This document shows positions 25,664 through 34,738 of a DNA stretch of 64,000 nt, one piece after another. Source of the DNA: Dactylosporangium sp040689395. GTDB taxonomy: Bacteria; Actinomycetota; Actinomycetes; Mycobacteriales; Micromonosporaceae. The notes under the pieces were generated by a model. That model was not told the origin of the DNA, ran no database searches, and saw nothing but the letters and a program-made list of their open reading frames with translations. Both the position numbers and the translations under genes were made by a program. How positions within the stretch are numbered: the stretch's first letter is position 1; the number at the start of each line of letters is the position of its first letter. The stretch spans positions 186,001 through 250,000 of the forward strand of contig NZ_JBFAZX010000001.1 in NCBI RefSeq assembly GCF_040689395.1, written 5' to 3'.

Positions 25664-25688
25664 AACTGGTCTAATACATGAACCAGTT
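25664..25688. promoter_or_regulatory. GntR-type operator 1 (AACTGGT-N11-ACCAGTT)
   Basis: A perfect 7-bp inverted repeat with an 11-base AT-rich spacer lies 25 bases upstream of the first gene of the minus-strand operon. A second copy of the same pattern is at 27690-27714. No comparable site was seen elsewhere in the window. The adjacent GntR/UTRA regulator (27848) is the obvious ligand. The bases 25689-25827 hold nothing further. Confidence 0.75.
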
Positions 25689-25827
25689 GCAGTGTGCCAC
25701 ACGATTGTGTGGCTGGGAAGGTCCGCCATGAGCCGCGGCAACCGCTTGGCCCGGGTTCGTTATGTAGATGTTGATTGATGGGTGACGGGCCTCGGCGGCA
25801 GGCGGGCTGCGGTTCGGACGCGGTGGG

Positions 25828-26793
25828 TCAGGAGCCGGACTGGGCAGCGGTGAATCTGTCGAGTGCGTACGACGCGGCCCCAAGCAGTGCCGCGTCCTCG
25901 TCCTGCTCCACGTGGTGCAGCTCGGTTCGGGCCCAGTGCGGCCGGGTGAGGTCCCAGTGCGCTCGCATCGCTCGGCCGAACCATGTGGTCGGGGCCAGCG
26001 TCGCACCGGCCAGGACGATGCGGTGCGGATCGTGCGTCGCGACGATCGTGCGTATGCCGGCGGAAAATGCGATCGCGGACCGGTTGAGTATCTCGGTCGC
26101 GCGGCTGTCGCCGTCCTGGGCGGCGTCTTGAAGGTCTCCGGCGTGCAGGACGCGTCCACTCCGGGCGCGCGCGGCGAGCAGGGGACTCAACCCTGCCTCC
26201 GCGAGTGCGTTCGCGGCCTCGGCCAAGGTCCGTCCGGAGACCAGCACCTCCAGGCAGCCAGTGCCGCCGCACGGGCAGCGTGGGCCGTCGACATCGATCA
26301 CCACGTGGCCGAAGTCACCGGCTCCTCCGAGTCCGGGGTGCAGCGAACCGTCCTTGACCACAGCTCCGCCGATGCCGGTACCCATGGCTAGGACGGCGGT
26401 CGTCCCGTGCGGCCAGCGCGCTGCCACGCCCAGTGCCGTGGCCTGGACGTCATTGAGCAGGTAGGCGGGCAGTGGCAGGTGCGGACGCAGCGCGGCCGCG
26501 ATGTCGGTCCCGTCGGTGAAACCGAGGTTATGTGCGGTGCCAACGACACCTTCCTGGACCACACCCGCGAGTCCTACACCCACCGCCGTAGGAAGCTGGC
26601 CGAGGTGTGAGGTGGTGTGCAGGACCATGTCCGCGACGGTGGCGTACTGTTCTGCCAGGCTCTTCGGCTTGGCGCGCCGGTCCTTGCGCACGATCCTGCC
26701 GCCCGACACGGCGGCCACCCTGATCCAAGTCCCACCCCAGTCGACGGCGGCCACGAGGGTGTCGTGACCGCCGTCGACCGCGAGGTCAGCCAA
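25828..26793 (-). CDS. ROK-family sugar kinase
   Basis: The 321-residue product has the ROK features: phosphate loop DWGGTWIRVA, catalytic Asp in LLNDVQATALG, GTGIGGAVV, and the zinc-binding signature CPCGGTGCLE. No N-terminal HTH is present, so it is a kinase and not a repressor. ROK kinases phosphorylate glucose, N-acetylglucosamine, N-acetylmannosamine, allose or fructose in the cytosol. The start is TTG at 26793, overlapping the stop of the bicupin gene; a GTG a few codons inside is possible. It is the second gene of a two-gene operon behind operator 2. Confidence 0.88.
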   Translation of the reverse strand: MADLAVDGGHDTLVAAVDWGGTWIRVAAVSGGRIVRKDRRAKPKSLAEQYATVADMVLHTTSHLGQLPTAVGVGLAGVVQEGVVGTAHNLGFTDGTDIAAALRPHLPLPAYLLNDVQATALGVAARWPHGTTAVLAMGTGIGGAVVKDGSLHPGLGGAGDFGHVVIDVDGPRCPCGGTGCLEVLVSGRTLAEAANALAEAGLSPLLAARARSGRVLHAGDLQDAAQDGDSRATEILNRSAIAFSAGIRTIVATHDPHRIVLAGATLAPTTWFGRAMRAHWDLTRPHWARTELHHVEQDEDAALLGAASYALDRFTAAQSGS

Positions 26794-27634
26794 CGCAGCC
26801 CGGCCGGTATTCGCCGGCCACCGAGAAGATGCACGAGGCGGGGTTGTGGCTCATGTTGTAGAACGAGTGCTCCGTGCCGGCCGGGATTCGCACACCGTCC
26901 CAGGGGTTCAGCTCGACCCACTTCTTCGTGCCGGAGAACTCGACGTGCAGGTTGCCTGACTCCACGAAGACCACCTTGTCCGCGCCGTGGTTGTATACGC
27001 CACTTCGCTGGCCGCCCAGGAACGACATCTTCCCGGCGGTGAGGTGTTCCGTGCTGGCCAGGATTCCCACGAGGATCTCGCGACCCCGAATGGCGCCTTC
27101 CATGCGCCAGAGGATGTCGGCCTCCCGGATCATCCATGTGGTCTTCTCGCGAGGGGTGTCGCGGGCCATCGGCCAGTTTCCGAGCAGCTCGTCCTGACCC
27201 TGCTTCGGCGGACCGTCAAGCGGGGGTTGGGCGCGAGCGTAGGCGCCGCCCGTTCCGGACTTGGGAGCGGGCTGGAAGAACTCGAGCATCCGCAGCTGCT
27301 CGTTGCTGTGGTTCCACTGGTAGTGCCAGGTGTCCTTGCGGAAGAAGATGGCCTCACCGGGGTTGACGACGAAGACCTCGCCGGTGACCGGGTTGCTCTG
27401 GACCATGCGCCCCTCGAGCACGTAGAAGAGCTCGTCCGCGCCGAACACGGTCGGGTTGGCGGGCGAGGAGATCGCGGAACCGTTCGGTGGCATGCCGACG
27501 ATGTTGAGGTTCATCGTTGCGTCATCAGCGTAGAACCAGTCGCACAGCCGTCCGGTGGTCTCGTCACCCCAGGTGCGCCGCTCGATGTCTTGGTATCGAA
27601 GGACTACCGGCTCGCGGGTGGTCTCGTCTGTCAT
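26786..27634 (-). CDS. Bicupin-domain protein
   Basis: The 282-residue product contains two cupin barrels. The first spans about 45-125 (ELFYVLEGRMV, NPGEAIFFRKDTWHYQWNHS with a metal-binding His). The second spans about 190-275 (KVVFVESGNLHVEF, IPAGTEHSFYNMSHNP). Bicupins include dioxygenases, isomerases and sugar-binding enzymes; I cannot assign one. It is first in an operon with the ROK kinase and lies behind operator 2, so it belongs to the GntR/UTRA-controlled set. The ATG at 27634 (MTDETTREPV) starts the family-like sequence. Confidence 0.8.
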   Translation of the reverse strand: MTDETTREPVVLRYQDIERRTWGDETTGRLCDWFYADDATMNLNIVGMPPNGSAISSPANPTVFGADELFYVLEGRMVQSNPVTGEVFVVNPGEAIFFRKDTWHYQWNHSNEQLRMLEFFQPAPKSGTGGAYARAQPPLDGPPKQGQDELLGNWPMARDTPREKTTWMIREADILWRMEGAIRGREILVGILASTEHLTAGKMSFLGGQRSGVYNHGADKVVFVESGNLHVEFSGTKKWVELNPWDGVRIPAGTEHSFYNMSHNPASCIFSVAGEYRPGCVG

Positions 27635-27689
27635 ATCGCCTTCTCGGGTCGGACGCTTTCGCGTTGAGTCCAGTCAAGCGCGTGAGGCT

Positions 27690-27714
27690 AACTGGTCCAT
27701 ATACTGAACCAGTC
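27690..27714. promoter_or_regulatory. GntR-type operator 2 (AACTGGT-N11-ACCAGTC)
   Basis: This matches operator 1 with the same 11-base spacing; only the last base breaks the 7-bp arm. It is in the 213-base gap between the minus-strand bicupin gene and the plus-strand GntR gene, so it can control both the operon and the regulator. Confidence 0.75.
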
Positions 27715-27847
27715 TGATGGATCGGGTCGACCGTGTCAAACGATTCCGGCCTGCGAAACAAGCGACTCCCGGGAGCGGGTGGCCTGGCGCTAGGATGCAT
27801 CCCGGCCAGCGCACCGCAGCGCAGAAACGAACCAAGGAGGGGCAGCC

Positions 27848-28603
27848 GTGGTGAAGGCACTCGACCTCAAGGTCTCCCCGGCCCGGGTGGAGGGCCGCAA
27901 CAACGCGGTCGAGGCCTACCGTGTTCTCCAGGAAGCGTTGACCTTGGGGCAGTTCCCGGCCGGCACGCGGTTGCCCGGTGAGCGCACCTTGGCGGCCGAG
28001 CTTGGGGTCAGTCGTGCGACGCTGCGACAGGTGCTCAGCGCCCTGGCCGATGCCGGACGGATCATGCCATCACCACAGCGCGGCTGGTTCGTCGCCGAAA
28101 ACCGGCTCGTGCACGAGCCCAACCGGCTGCGTGGGCTCAGCGAGGTCGCACGTGAGCGCGGCATGGAAGCGTCGTCCCGGGTCATGCGGGCCACGGTTCG
28201 CCAGCCCACATTGGCCGAAGCGGAGGTCCTGGGAATCGACACGTCCCAGCCGGTGGTCGACCTGCGCCGGGTCAGGTTCCTGGACGGGTCGCCGCTCAGC
28301 GTCGACGACTCGTGCCTCGACGCCTCGCGGGTCCCCGGCATCGAGGACATCGACTTCACCGGCCAGTCGCTCTACGACGTGCTGCGCGACCGTTACGACA
28401 TTGCCGCCAGCCGGTGTGACTACGAGCTTGCGGCGGAGGCGGTCAAAGCCAGGGAGGCCAAGCTGCTCGGACTCGAGCCCGGCGATCCGGTGCTGGTCGG
28501 TTATCAGAAGACTTTCGACCAGCACGACCAGTGCTTTGACGTGGGCCTTCAGCTGTATCGCGGGGACGCCTACCGGTTCCAGGCGTCGCTGTTCCGGTTC
28601 TGA
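27848..28603 (+). CDS. GntR-family regulator, HutC subfamily (UTRA domain)
   Basis: The 251-residue product has an N-terminal winged HTH (AYRVLQEALTLGQFPAGTRL then PGERTLAAELGVSRATLRQV) and a C-terminal UTRA effector domain (VVDLRRVRFLDGSPLSVDDS, SLYDVLRDRYDI, PVLVGYQKTFDQ). UTRA domains bind sugars, sugar phosphates or small acids. AAGGAGGGG precedes the GTG start at 27848. The operators at 25664 and 27690 are its likely targets. Confidence 0.92.
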   Translation: MVKALDLKVSPARVEGRNNAVEAYRVLQEALTLGQFPAGTRLPGERTLAAELGVSRATLRQVLSALADAGRIMPSPQRGWFVAENRLVHEPNRLRGLSEVARERGMEASSRVMRATVRQPTLAEAEVLGIDTSQPVVDLRRVRFLDGSPLSVDDSCLDASRVPGIEDIDFTGQSLYDVLRDRYDIAASRCDYELAAEAVKAREAKLLGLEPGDPVLVGYQKTFDQHDQCFDVGLQLYRGDAYRFQASLFRF

Positions 28604-28625
28604 GCCAAGGCGGCGCCGCCGACCG

Positions 28626-29450
28626 TCAGCCCTTCATCGCACCCGATGCCATCCCCTGCATCAGCCTCTTCTGCACGAAGAGGAAGAAGATCACCACAGG
28701 GATAGTGAAGATCACGCTCGCTGCCATCACTCCTCCCCAGTCCGTGTAGTAGCTGGAGAAGTACTGCTGCAGGGCGACCGGGAGCGTTTCGATCTCCGGC
28801 CGCTGCATGTACGTCGCCGAGAACATGAGTTCGTTCCACGATGTGATGAACGCGTAGACGGAGCTCGCGGCCAACCCCGGCCAGGCCAGGGGAAACACGA
28901 TCGACCATACGGTTCGCAGCCGGCTCGCCCCGTCGACCAGGGCGGCCTCTTCGAGTTCGAACGGGATGTCGACGATGAACGATCGCAGCATGAACGTGCA
29001 CAGGCCCAGGGTCAGGGCCAGGTGGCTCAAGGTCAGCCCTTGAAATGTGTTGAGCAGGTCGGCGTTGCGGAACAGCGTGAACAACGGGATGACGAGGATG
29101 GTCTGTGGGAGCAGCTGCGTGACGAGGATGACGACCGTGAGGATGTGCCGCGTCCGCAGCCGGTAGCGGGCCAAGGCATAGCCCGCCAGCAGGGCGATGA
29201 AGCCGGTCAGGACCGTAGTCGCCACGGCAACGATGAGGGAGTTCCGGAATTGGGTGGGGATGTTGCCGTCGAGCAGATGCGTGTATCGCTCCACGGTCGG
29301 TGACGTGACGATGAAGCGGGGGGTGCGGGTGAACAGCTCGTTGTCGGGCTTGATCGACGTGACCAGCATCCAGAAGAACGGAAAAAGGCTGCTCAGCACG
29401 ATCACGGCGACCAGAAGGCACAGCGCACCACGGCGCAACAGTGAAGTCAT
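28626..29450 (-). CDS. ABC sugar-type importer permease (MalG-like)
   Basis: The 274-residue protein has six membrane helices and the EAA loop EEAALVDGASRLRTVWSIVF, which docks the ATPase. It belongs to the carbohydrate-uptake-1 MalG class. It is the last gene of a three-gene operon; its ATG overlaps the MalF-like stop by 4 nt. No ATPase gene is in the locus, as is common in actinomycetes, where one MsiK-type ATPase serves many importers. It is convergent with the GntR/UTRA gene, with 22 bases between stop codons. Confidence 0.92.
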   Translation of the reverse strand: MTSLLRRGALCLLVAVIVLSSLFPFFWMLVTSIKPDNELFTRTPRFIVTSPTVERYTHLLDGNIPTQFRNSLIVAVATTVLTGFIALLAGYALARYRLRTRHILTVVILVTQLLPQTILVIPLFTLFRNADLLNTFQGLTLSHLALTLGLCTFMLRSFIVDIPFELEEAALVDGASRLRTVWSIVFPLAWPGLAASSVYAFITSWNELMFSATYMQRPEIETLPVALQQYFSSYYTDWGGVMAASVIFTIPVVIFFLFVQKRLMQGMASGAMKG

Positions 29451-30400
29451 CGAACGTCCTCCCGGTTCAGCCGGACGTACAGCACGCTCACCGCGGCCAG
29501 CATGAGGAACAGGACCACGGCCATGGCCGTGGCGGAGCCCTGGTTGAGCTGCGCGAAGGCCTCGAGCCAGGTCAGCAGGGACAGCACCTCAGTCGAGTGG
29601 TTCGGGCCGCCAGGTGGTGTGGTCATCACAAGGAAATGGTCGAAGGACTGATACGCCCAGATGGTCGAGATCGTGGTCATCACGACGAGCAGGGGACGGA
29701 TCATGGGCAGCCGGATGTGTCGCAGGATCTGCCAGCCATTGGCGCCGTCGACCCGTGCCGCCTCCACCACTTCACCGTGGGTGCCTCGTAGCCCGGCGAA
29801 CAAAGAAACCGCCACGAAGGGAACCGAGTGCCAGACGACGGCGACCGTGATGGCCACCATGGCTGGCGTACCCGTGCGGAACCAGGAGTAGCCGTTGAAG
29901 GAGTCGATTCCGAACACGTTGACCAGCAGCCAGTTGACCACGCCGTACTGGTCGTCGAACATCCACTTCCAAACGATGCCCGACGCGACCCGCGGCATTG
30001 CCCATGGGAGCAGCACGATGACGCTGAGCACCTTGGCCGCGCGCGGTGCGGCATCGAGGACCAGGGCGATTGCCAGGCTCAAAAGGATCGTGGTGGCGAC
30101 CACCGCGACCGCGAACACTGTCGTGCGCAGGAGGGCGGCGGTGTAGTACGGGTTGGCAAAGATGTCGCGGTAGTTCTGCAGCCCGACGAACGGTCCGTTC
30201 TGCAGGTACTCACCCTCGTGGAACGACAGCCAGATCGTACGTACCACCGGGTATCCGACAACGCCGACGATCACGACGAGCAGCGGTGTCAGAAAGGCCC
30301 ACGGCAGGAGTCTCTTCTCAAGGCTGTGCTGCCCGCGCAGTGCCCTCGGGGTGGCCGAGGACACTGCGCGACGGATAGTAGTCTTCACGATCTCAAGCAA
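29447..30400 (-). CDS. ABC sugar-type importer permease (MalF-like)
   Basis: The 317-residue protein has six helices and the EAA-type loop VEAARVDGANGWQILRHIRL. It is the MalF-class partner of the downstream permease. The start is either TTG at 30400, which overlaps the binding-protein gene by 8 nt, or GTG at 30388; neither has a strong Shine-Dalgarno, and coupling to the upstream gene is likely. With the binding protein and MalG-like subunit it forms a complete membrane assembly apart from the ATPase. Confidence 0.92.
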   Translation of the reverse strand: MLEIVKTTIRRAVSSATPRALRGQHSLEKRLLPWAFLTPLLVVIVGVVGYPVVRTIWLSFHEGEYLQNGPFVGLQNYRDIFANPYYTAALLRTTVFAVAVVATTILLSLAIALVLDAAPRAAKVLSVIVLLPWAMPRVASGIVWKWMFDDQYGVVNWLLVNVFGIDSFNGYSWFRTGTPAMVAITVAVVWHSVPFVAVSLFAGLRGTHGEVVEAARVDGANGWQILRHIRLPMIRPLLVVMTTISTIWAYQSFDHFLVMTTPPGGPNHSTEVLSLLTWLEAFAQLNQGSATAMAVVLFLMLAAVSVLYVRLNREDVR

Positions 30401-31694
30401 TGGCTTGGTTGATCTGGTCCGAGAGCTCCTTCATGGCGTCATCGGCACTCTTCTTACCACTCATGATCGACTGCATGGCGTTCACGATGGCGTTGGCTCC
30501 CTCCACCTTGCCCCAGCTGGCCACCGGGGGAATGGAACGGGTGTGGTCGGCCTGCTCGGCGTAGGCCTTGAGCAGCGGGGTGGAGAAGGATCCGGTGGAC
30601 TTCTCCTGTGCCAGCGCGTCGTTCGTCGCCGGGAGCAGACCCAGGTTCGCGGTGACCGGCACGAGGTTTTCCTTGTTCATCATGAACTTCACGAAGTCGT
30701 TCGCAACCGGCTTGTTCTTGCACTCGCGGAACACGGCGAGGTTGCTGCCGCCCGCGAACGTGTCGTTGTTCCCACCCGGGCCCTTGGGGAGGATGGCCGT
30801 GGCCAGCTTGCTCTCCAGGTCAGGGTTCTGCTTGAGGATGGTCCGCAGATCCCACGACCCGCCGACCATCATCGCCGTCTGGCCCAAGGCGAATGACTTG
30901 TCGACGTCGGCTGCGGTCCAGGCGGAGGCGCCCTTGGGCGACAGCTGATCCTTGTTCAGCAGGTCGGCGTAGAACTGGAACGCCTGGACGGCCTGCGGTG
31001 ACCCGGCCTCGGACACCCACTTGTCACCGTTCTGCTTGGCGATCTCCCCGCCCCAGTTCCAGATCAGCGGCAGGTAGTACCAGTGGGCGCCACCGATGAT
31101 TCCGAACCCGTTGACATCCTTGTTCTTCGCCTGAATGGCCAGGGCGTCCGCGCGCAGCTCCTCCCAGGTGGTGGGTGCCGTGGACTTGCCGATCGACTCG
31201 AGCAGGTCCTTGCGGTAGATCAGGGCGCGGACGCCGGTGTCGTAGGGAACCGCGTACGACTTGCCCTTGAAGATGGTCGAGTCGATCATGCCGGGCACGT
31301 AGGTGCCCCGGAGAGTCTTGGGGTCGTCCGCGTATACCTCGAGGGCGTTCAGTGCCGCGAATTCGGGGGTCCAGGTGTTGCCGATGAGTGCGACACAGGG
31401 AACGCTGCCGCCGGCGATCGAGGTCAGGTACGTCTGGTGTGCGTCCTTTCCGAGGAATCGGAGGTTCACCTTGGTCCCTGGATGTGCTGCGGCGTAGTCG
31501 TTCGCCAGCTTCTGCATGATCGGCTGCTGGGTGTCCCCGATGGGGTCGCCCATCCAGAAGTCGATCGTTCCCTTGATCTCGCCCGAGGCGGTTTCGCTCG
31601 AGTCATTCGCCTTACCGCAGGCTGAGAGGGCGAGGGCCCCCGTCAGCCCAATGGCAACGGCGGCACGGCCGAGCCAAATGTTCCTTGCACGCAT
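30393..31694 (-). CDS. Extracellular solute-binding lipoprotein (sugar type)
   Basis: The 433-residue product has a lipoprotein signal (basic start, hydrophobic run, lipobox LSAC with Cys26) and the fold of family-1 binding proteins: IDFWMGDPIGD, a hinge around PYDTGVRALIY, and the conserved WTAADVDKSFALGQTAMMVG segment. It captures the substrate outside the cell for the two permeases. It is first in the operon. A GGCTGTC-A-GACAGCC palindrome lies 79-93 bases upstream of the start. The ligand is unknown. Confidence 0.92.
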   Translation of the reverse strand: MRARNIWLGRAAVAIGLTGALALSACGKANDSSETASGEIKGTIDFWMGDPIGDTQQPIMQKLANDYAAAHPGTKVNLRFLGKDAHQTYLTSIAGGSVPCVALIGNTWTPEFAALNALEVYADDPKTLRGTYVPGMIDSTIFKGKSYAVPYDTGVRALIYRKDLLESIGKSTAPTTWEELRADALAIQAKNKDVNGFGIIGGAHWYYLPLIWNWGGEIAKQNGDKWVSEAGSPQAVQAFQFYADLLNKDQLSPKGASAWTAADVDKSFALGQTAMMVGGSWDLRTILKQNPDLESKLATAILPKGPGGNNDTFAGGSNLAVFRECKNKPVANDFVKFMMNKENLVPVTANLGLLPATNDALAQEKSTGSFSTPLLKAYAEQADHTRSIPPVASWGKVEGANAIVNAMQSIMSGKKSADDAMKELSDQINQAIA

Positions 31695-31772
31695 CCGTGC
31701 TCTCCTCTACTGGGACCGAACACCTGCTAACGCGGGGTTCGCGATGCCTCCGTACGACTTGTCGACCTGCCC

Positions 31773-31787
31773 GGCTGTCAGACAGCC
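31773..31787. promoter_or_regulatory. CTGTC-N-GACAG palindrome upstream of the importer operon
   Basis: GGCTGTCAGACAGCC is a perfect 15-bp palindrome around a central A. The core CTGTC-N-GACAG recurs at 35708, and close variants occur at 35782 and 36951, each before a gene of this locus. The FadR-type GntR protein at 36980 is the likely binder. Confidence 0.65.
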
Positions 31788-31868
31788 CTATAGGTTGCCA
31801 CCAGGGTGCACCGTAGTGAGGTGGATCGCAAGAGCCTCCGCTATGTTCGTTATGAAGTTTCCTTGCGT

Positions 31869-33767
31869 CCGAGTTCCGTGGTTCGTAGACACACGGGCGT
31901 GATCGGTCTTGGACCGCTGCTGGTCAGGGGGTCGCCGGCGGTGGTGGAGCGGCTCGGAGGGCTGAAAGTGTAGTAACACGACTCGCGCGCTGTCCTTGTG
32001 CTGTCAGGTCAAGGGTGGTTGAGTCGTAGTCATGTTCCTGCGGTTCACGTCGCGGACCAACGCCGACGGCACGGTGGTGCGCTACGTAGCCCTGGCGCAC
32101 AACCGGCGGGTGGACGGGCGGATCAAGCCGGACGTGCTGATGAACCTGGGCCGGGTCGACCAGGTCGACGTGGCCGGCCTGCGGCGGCTGGCCGCGTCGA
32201 TCGGCAGGCGCTTCGGCGACGGCGACGGGCCGGCCGACGCCGCAGAAGCGGACGCGGCCGCCGGTTCCATGCCGCTGGAGGTCGTCGACGCCCGGACCAT
32301 CGGGGCCACCTGGCTGCTCGACGGGCTGTGGCACCGCCTCGACGTGGGCGCGGCAGTGCGAGCGGCCACCGACGCGCGGCGGTTCACCACCAATATGGAA
32401 CGGGTGCTGTTCGCGCTGGTCGCCAACCGGGCGATCGCGCCGATGAGCAAGCTGTCCGCCGCCGAATGGGTGCGTGAGGACGCCGCCGTCCCAGGATTGT
32501 CCACGATGGACGAAGATCACGCCTACCGGGCGATGGACCTCCTCGTCGACGCCGACACCAATGACCGGGTGCAGGAGTCGGTGTTCTTCGCCGTGGCCAA
32601 CCTGCTCAACCTGGAAGTCGACCTGCTGTTCTTCGACACCACCAACTTCGAACGCGACGACGAAGACAGCGGCGGCGACCTGCCGCAGATCGTCATCGGT
32701 CTGGCCGTGACCAAGGAAGGCATCCCGGCGCGCTGCTGGTGCTGGCCGGGCAACGCCAGTGAACCGTCAGTCCTGGCCAAGGTCCGCGACGACCTGCGGG
32801 ACTGGAAGCTGGGCCGGGTCATCACCGTGGCCGACCGTGACTTCTCCAGCGCGGACAGCCTGGCCTATCTGCGCCGCACCGGCGGACACTACATCGCCGG
32901 GATGCGCATGCGCGCCGGCAACCCCCTCGTCGAGGCCGTGCTGTCCCGCCAGGGCCGTTACCAGCACGTCCGCGAGAATCTGCGCGTCAAGGAAGTCCGT
33001 CTCGACGGTCAGGACGCCCGGTTCGTCATCTGCCACAACCTCGACCAGGCGCAGCGCGATCAGCAGCACCGCGACGAGGTGATCGCTCGCCTCCAGGTCG
33101 AACTGGCCCGCATCGCCGAGCAGCGCGCCCGTGACGCCGGCCGTCCGCGCGGCGACAGGATCCGGGCCCGCAACGAAGCCGCCCACGTGCGTGCCGAGTG
33201 CGCGCTACGCGATCACCCCACCCTCGGCCGCTGGCTGGTCCAGCAGCCCAACGGACGCCTGAAGCTCAACAGGGCGAAGGTCAAGGCCGAGGCCAGACTG
33301 GACGGCAAGTACCTCATCGCCACCTCCGACCCGGACATCAGCGCCGAAGACGTCGTCCTGAGCTACAAGAACCTCCTGGAAGCCCAACGCGGCTTCCGTG
33401 ACCTCAAGACACAGCTGCTGCTCCGCCCGGTCTTCCACCGTCTGGAACACCGCATCCGCGCGCACGTGCTGATCTGCTGGCTGGCACTGCTGCTGACCCG
33501 CGTCGCCGAACGCTCCAGCGGTCAAACCTGGCGAGACATCAACCGGCAACTCGGGCGAATCATCCAGGTGACCCTCGCCGGCCCGGCCGGCACGGTCACG
33601 CAGACCACCCCGCTCACTCCCGAGCAGAAGGCCATCTACCAGGCGCTTTCCATCCAACCGCCAGCCCGGGTCACCGCCTCCGACCCTGCCTGATCAAGAC
33701 CAGGAAAGGCCGGGACGGCGTAGACACACGCCACCTTCCACGTGTCGCTACGAACTACGGAACCCGG
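31869..33767 (+). mobile_element. IS1634/IS1549-type insertion sequence
   Basis: Imperfect terminal inverted repeats bound the transposase gene. The left end starts CCGAGTTCCGTGGTTCGTAG at 31869; the right end, read inwards, is CCGGGTTCCGTAGTTCGTAG at 33767 (18 of 20 bases shared). The element is about 1.9 kb and carries one gene. I could not see a clear target duplication; TTGC is present on both sides but not exactly at the ends. It sits between the importer operon and the amidohydrolase gene and interrupts no recognisable reading frame. Confidence 0.75.
32032..33693 (+). CDS. IS1634-family transposase
   Basis: The 553-residue DDE transposase appears complete: LLFFDTTNFE holds the first Asp, VITVADRDFSSADSLAYLR the second, and YKNLLEAQRGFRDLKTQLL the Glu of the C-terminal signature. 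The fold and length match IS1634/IS1549 transposases. The start is ATG at 32032, about 160 bases inside the left terminal repeat. No frameshift or stop is seen, so the element may be active. Confidence 0.92.
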   Translation: MFLRFTSRTNADGTVVRYVALAHNRRVDGRIKPDVLMNLGRVDQVDVAGLRRLAASIGRRFGDGDGPADAAEADAAAGSMPLEVVDARTIGATWLLDGLWHRLDVGAAVRAATDARRFTTNMERVLFALVANRAIAPMSKLSAAEWVREDAAVPGLSTMDEDHAYRAMDLLVDADTNDRVQESVFFAVANLLNLEVDLLFFDTTNFERDDEDSGGDLPQIVIGLAVTKEGIPARCWCWPGNASEPSVLAKVRDDLRDWKLGRVITVADRDFSSADSLAYLRRTGGHYIAGMRMRAGNPLVEAVLSRQGRYQHVRENLRVKEVRLDGQDARFVICHNLDQAQRDQQHRDEVIARLQVELARIAEQRARDAGRPRGDRIRARNEAAHVRAECALRDHPTLGRWLVQQPNGRLKLNRAKVKAEARLDGKYLIATSDPDISAEDVVLSYKNLLEAQRGFRDLKTQLLLRPVFHRLEHRIRAHVLICWLALLLTRVAERSSGQTWRDINRQLGRIIQVTLAGPAGTVTQTTPLTPEQKAIYQALSIQPPARVTASDPA

Positions 33768-33793
33768 GTTGCCGCACCACGTTCAAACGATCG

Positions 33794-34738
33794 TCAGTCG
33801 ACGGTCCTGCGGTCACCGAGGAGTGCACGGGCGTTCGCGCTGAACACTGCGGAACGGCGCGTGTCGCCGAGGAATTCGGACAAGAGGGCGAAACGCTCAG
33901 CCACCTCGCCGGCCGATGAGAACGGGAAGTCCGTGCCGAGTACCACCCGCGTGTCGTCGATGAAGGACAGCAGTGCGCCGAGGTCGGCAGCGGTGTGGGA
34001 AAGGGCCGTGTCATAGCTGAAAGCTGCCAGAGCGTGCAGGACACCTTGCGGACCGACGTTCGTGAGCTCCGGCATGCCTTCGGCCAGAACCATGCGTGGA
34101 GCGACGGCAGGCATCGCGCCGCCGCAGTGCGAGAAGGTCCACCGGATTCGCGGAAATCTGCGCGGCACATCAGTGAGGAGAAGATTCGTGATGAGGCGCG
34201 TCGAGTCGAAGAGGTACTCCAGTACCGAGGGCCGAATGGGGATCTCACCCTCGGGCCACCACGCGGGCAGCACCGGGTGCACAAGCACAAGAGCACCGCG
34301 GTCGTTTAGAGCCTCCAGAAGGCCGTCAAATCGGGGGTGGCCGACGTATGACCCGGCGTAGCTGGTGAGCAGGCCGACGCCGACGAACTCCGGTCGGTCG
34401 AACACCCGCTCGACCTCGGCGAGCGCGGCGTCGACCGAAGGCAGTGGGAGGCATGCGACTGCCGCGAACCGCCCGTCGCCGTCGCGGACCACTTCGGTCA
34501 GCTCGTCATTGGTGTCTTGACACAGGTCTGTGGTGAAAGTCTGATCGCCGAAGTAGAACCCAGGTGAAGCGACGGACAGGACGGCCAGGTCGATGCCTAA
34601 CCGGTCCATCACCCGGACTGAGTCCGCGGGTTCCCACACCGGAAATGGGGCGCCGGGTTGAGCCTGGATTCCCAGCGCGGTCAACCGGCTGACATAGGAC
34701 GCCAATGGTGCGTGGTGGTGAAAGTCGACGATGGTCAT
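33794..34738 (-). CDS. Amidohydrolase-family (ACMSD-like) metal-dependent hydrolase
   Basis: The 314-residue TIM-barrel protein begins MTIVDFHHHAP (the HxH metal motif) and contains VLVHPVLPAWW, TFSHCGGAMP and VVLGTDFPF (final Asp). This is the layout of amidohydrolase-2 enzymes such as ACMSD, resorcylate decarboxylase and LigY/J-type hydrolases. It could be a hydrolase or a decarboxylase; the substrate is unknown. The ATG at 34738 overlaps the esterase stop by 4 nt (ATGA), making a two-gene operon controlled from the 35708 palindrome. Confidence 0.85.
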   Translation of the reverse strand: MTIVDFHHHAPLASYVSRLTALGIQAQPGAPFPVWEPADSVRVMDRLGIDLAVLSVASPGFYFGDQTFTTDLCQDTNDELTEVVRDGDGRFAAVACLPLPSVDAALAEVERVFDRPEFVGVGLLTSYAGSYVGHPRFDGLLEALNDRGALVLVHPVLPAWWPEGEIPIRPSVLEYLFDSTRLITNLLLTDVPRRFPRIRWTFSHCGGAMPAVAPRMVLAEGMPELTNVGPQGVLHALAAFSYDTALSHTAADLGALLSFIDDTRVVLGTDFPFSSAGEVAERFALLSEFLGDTRRSAVFSANARALLGDRRTVD

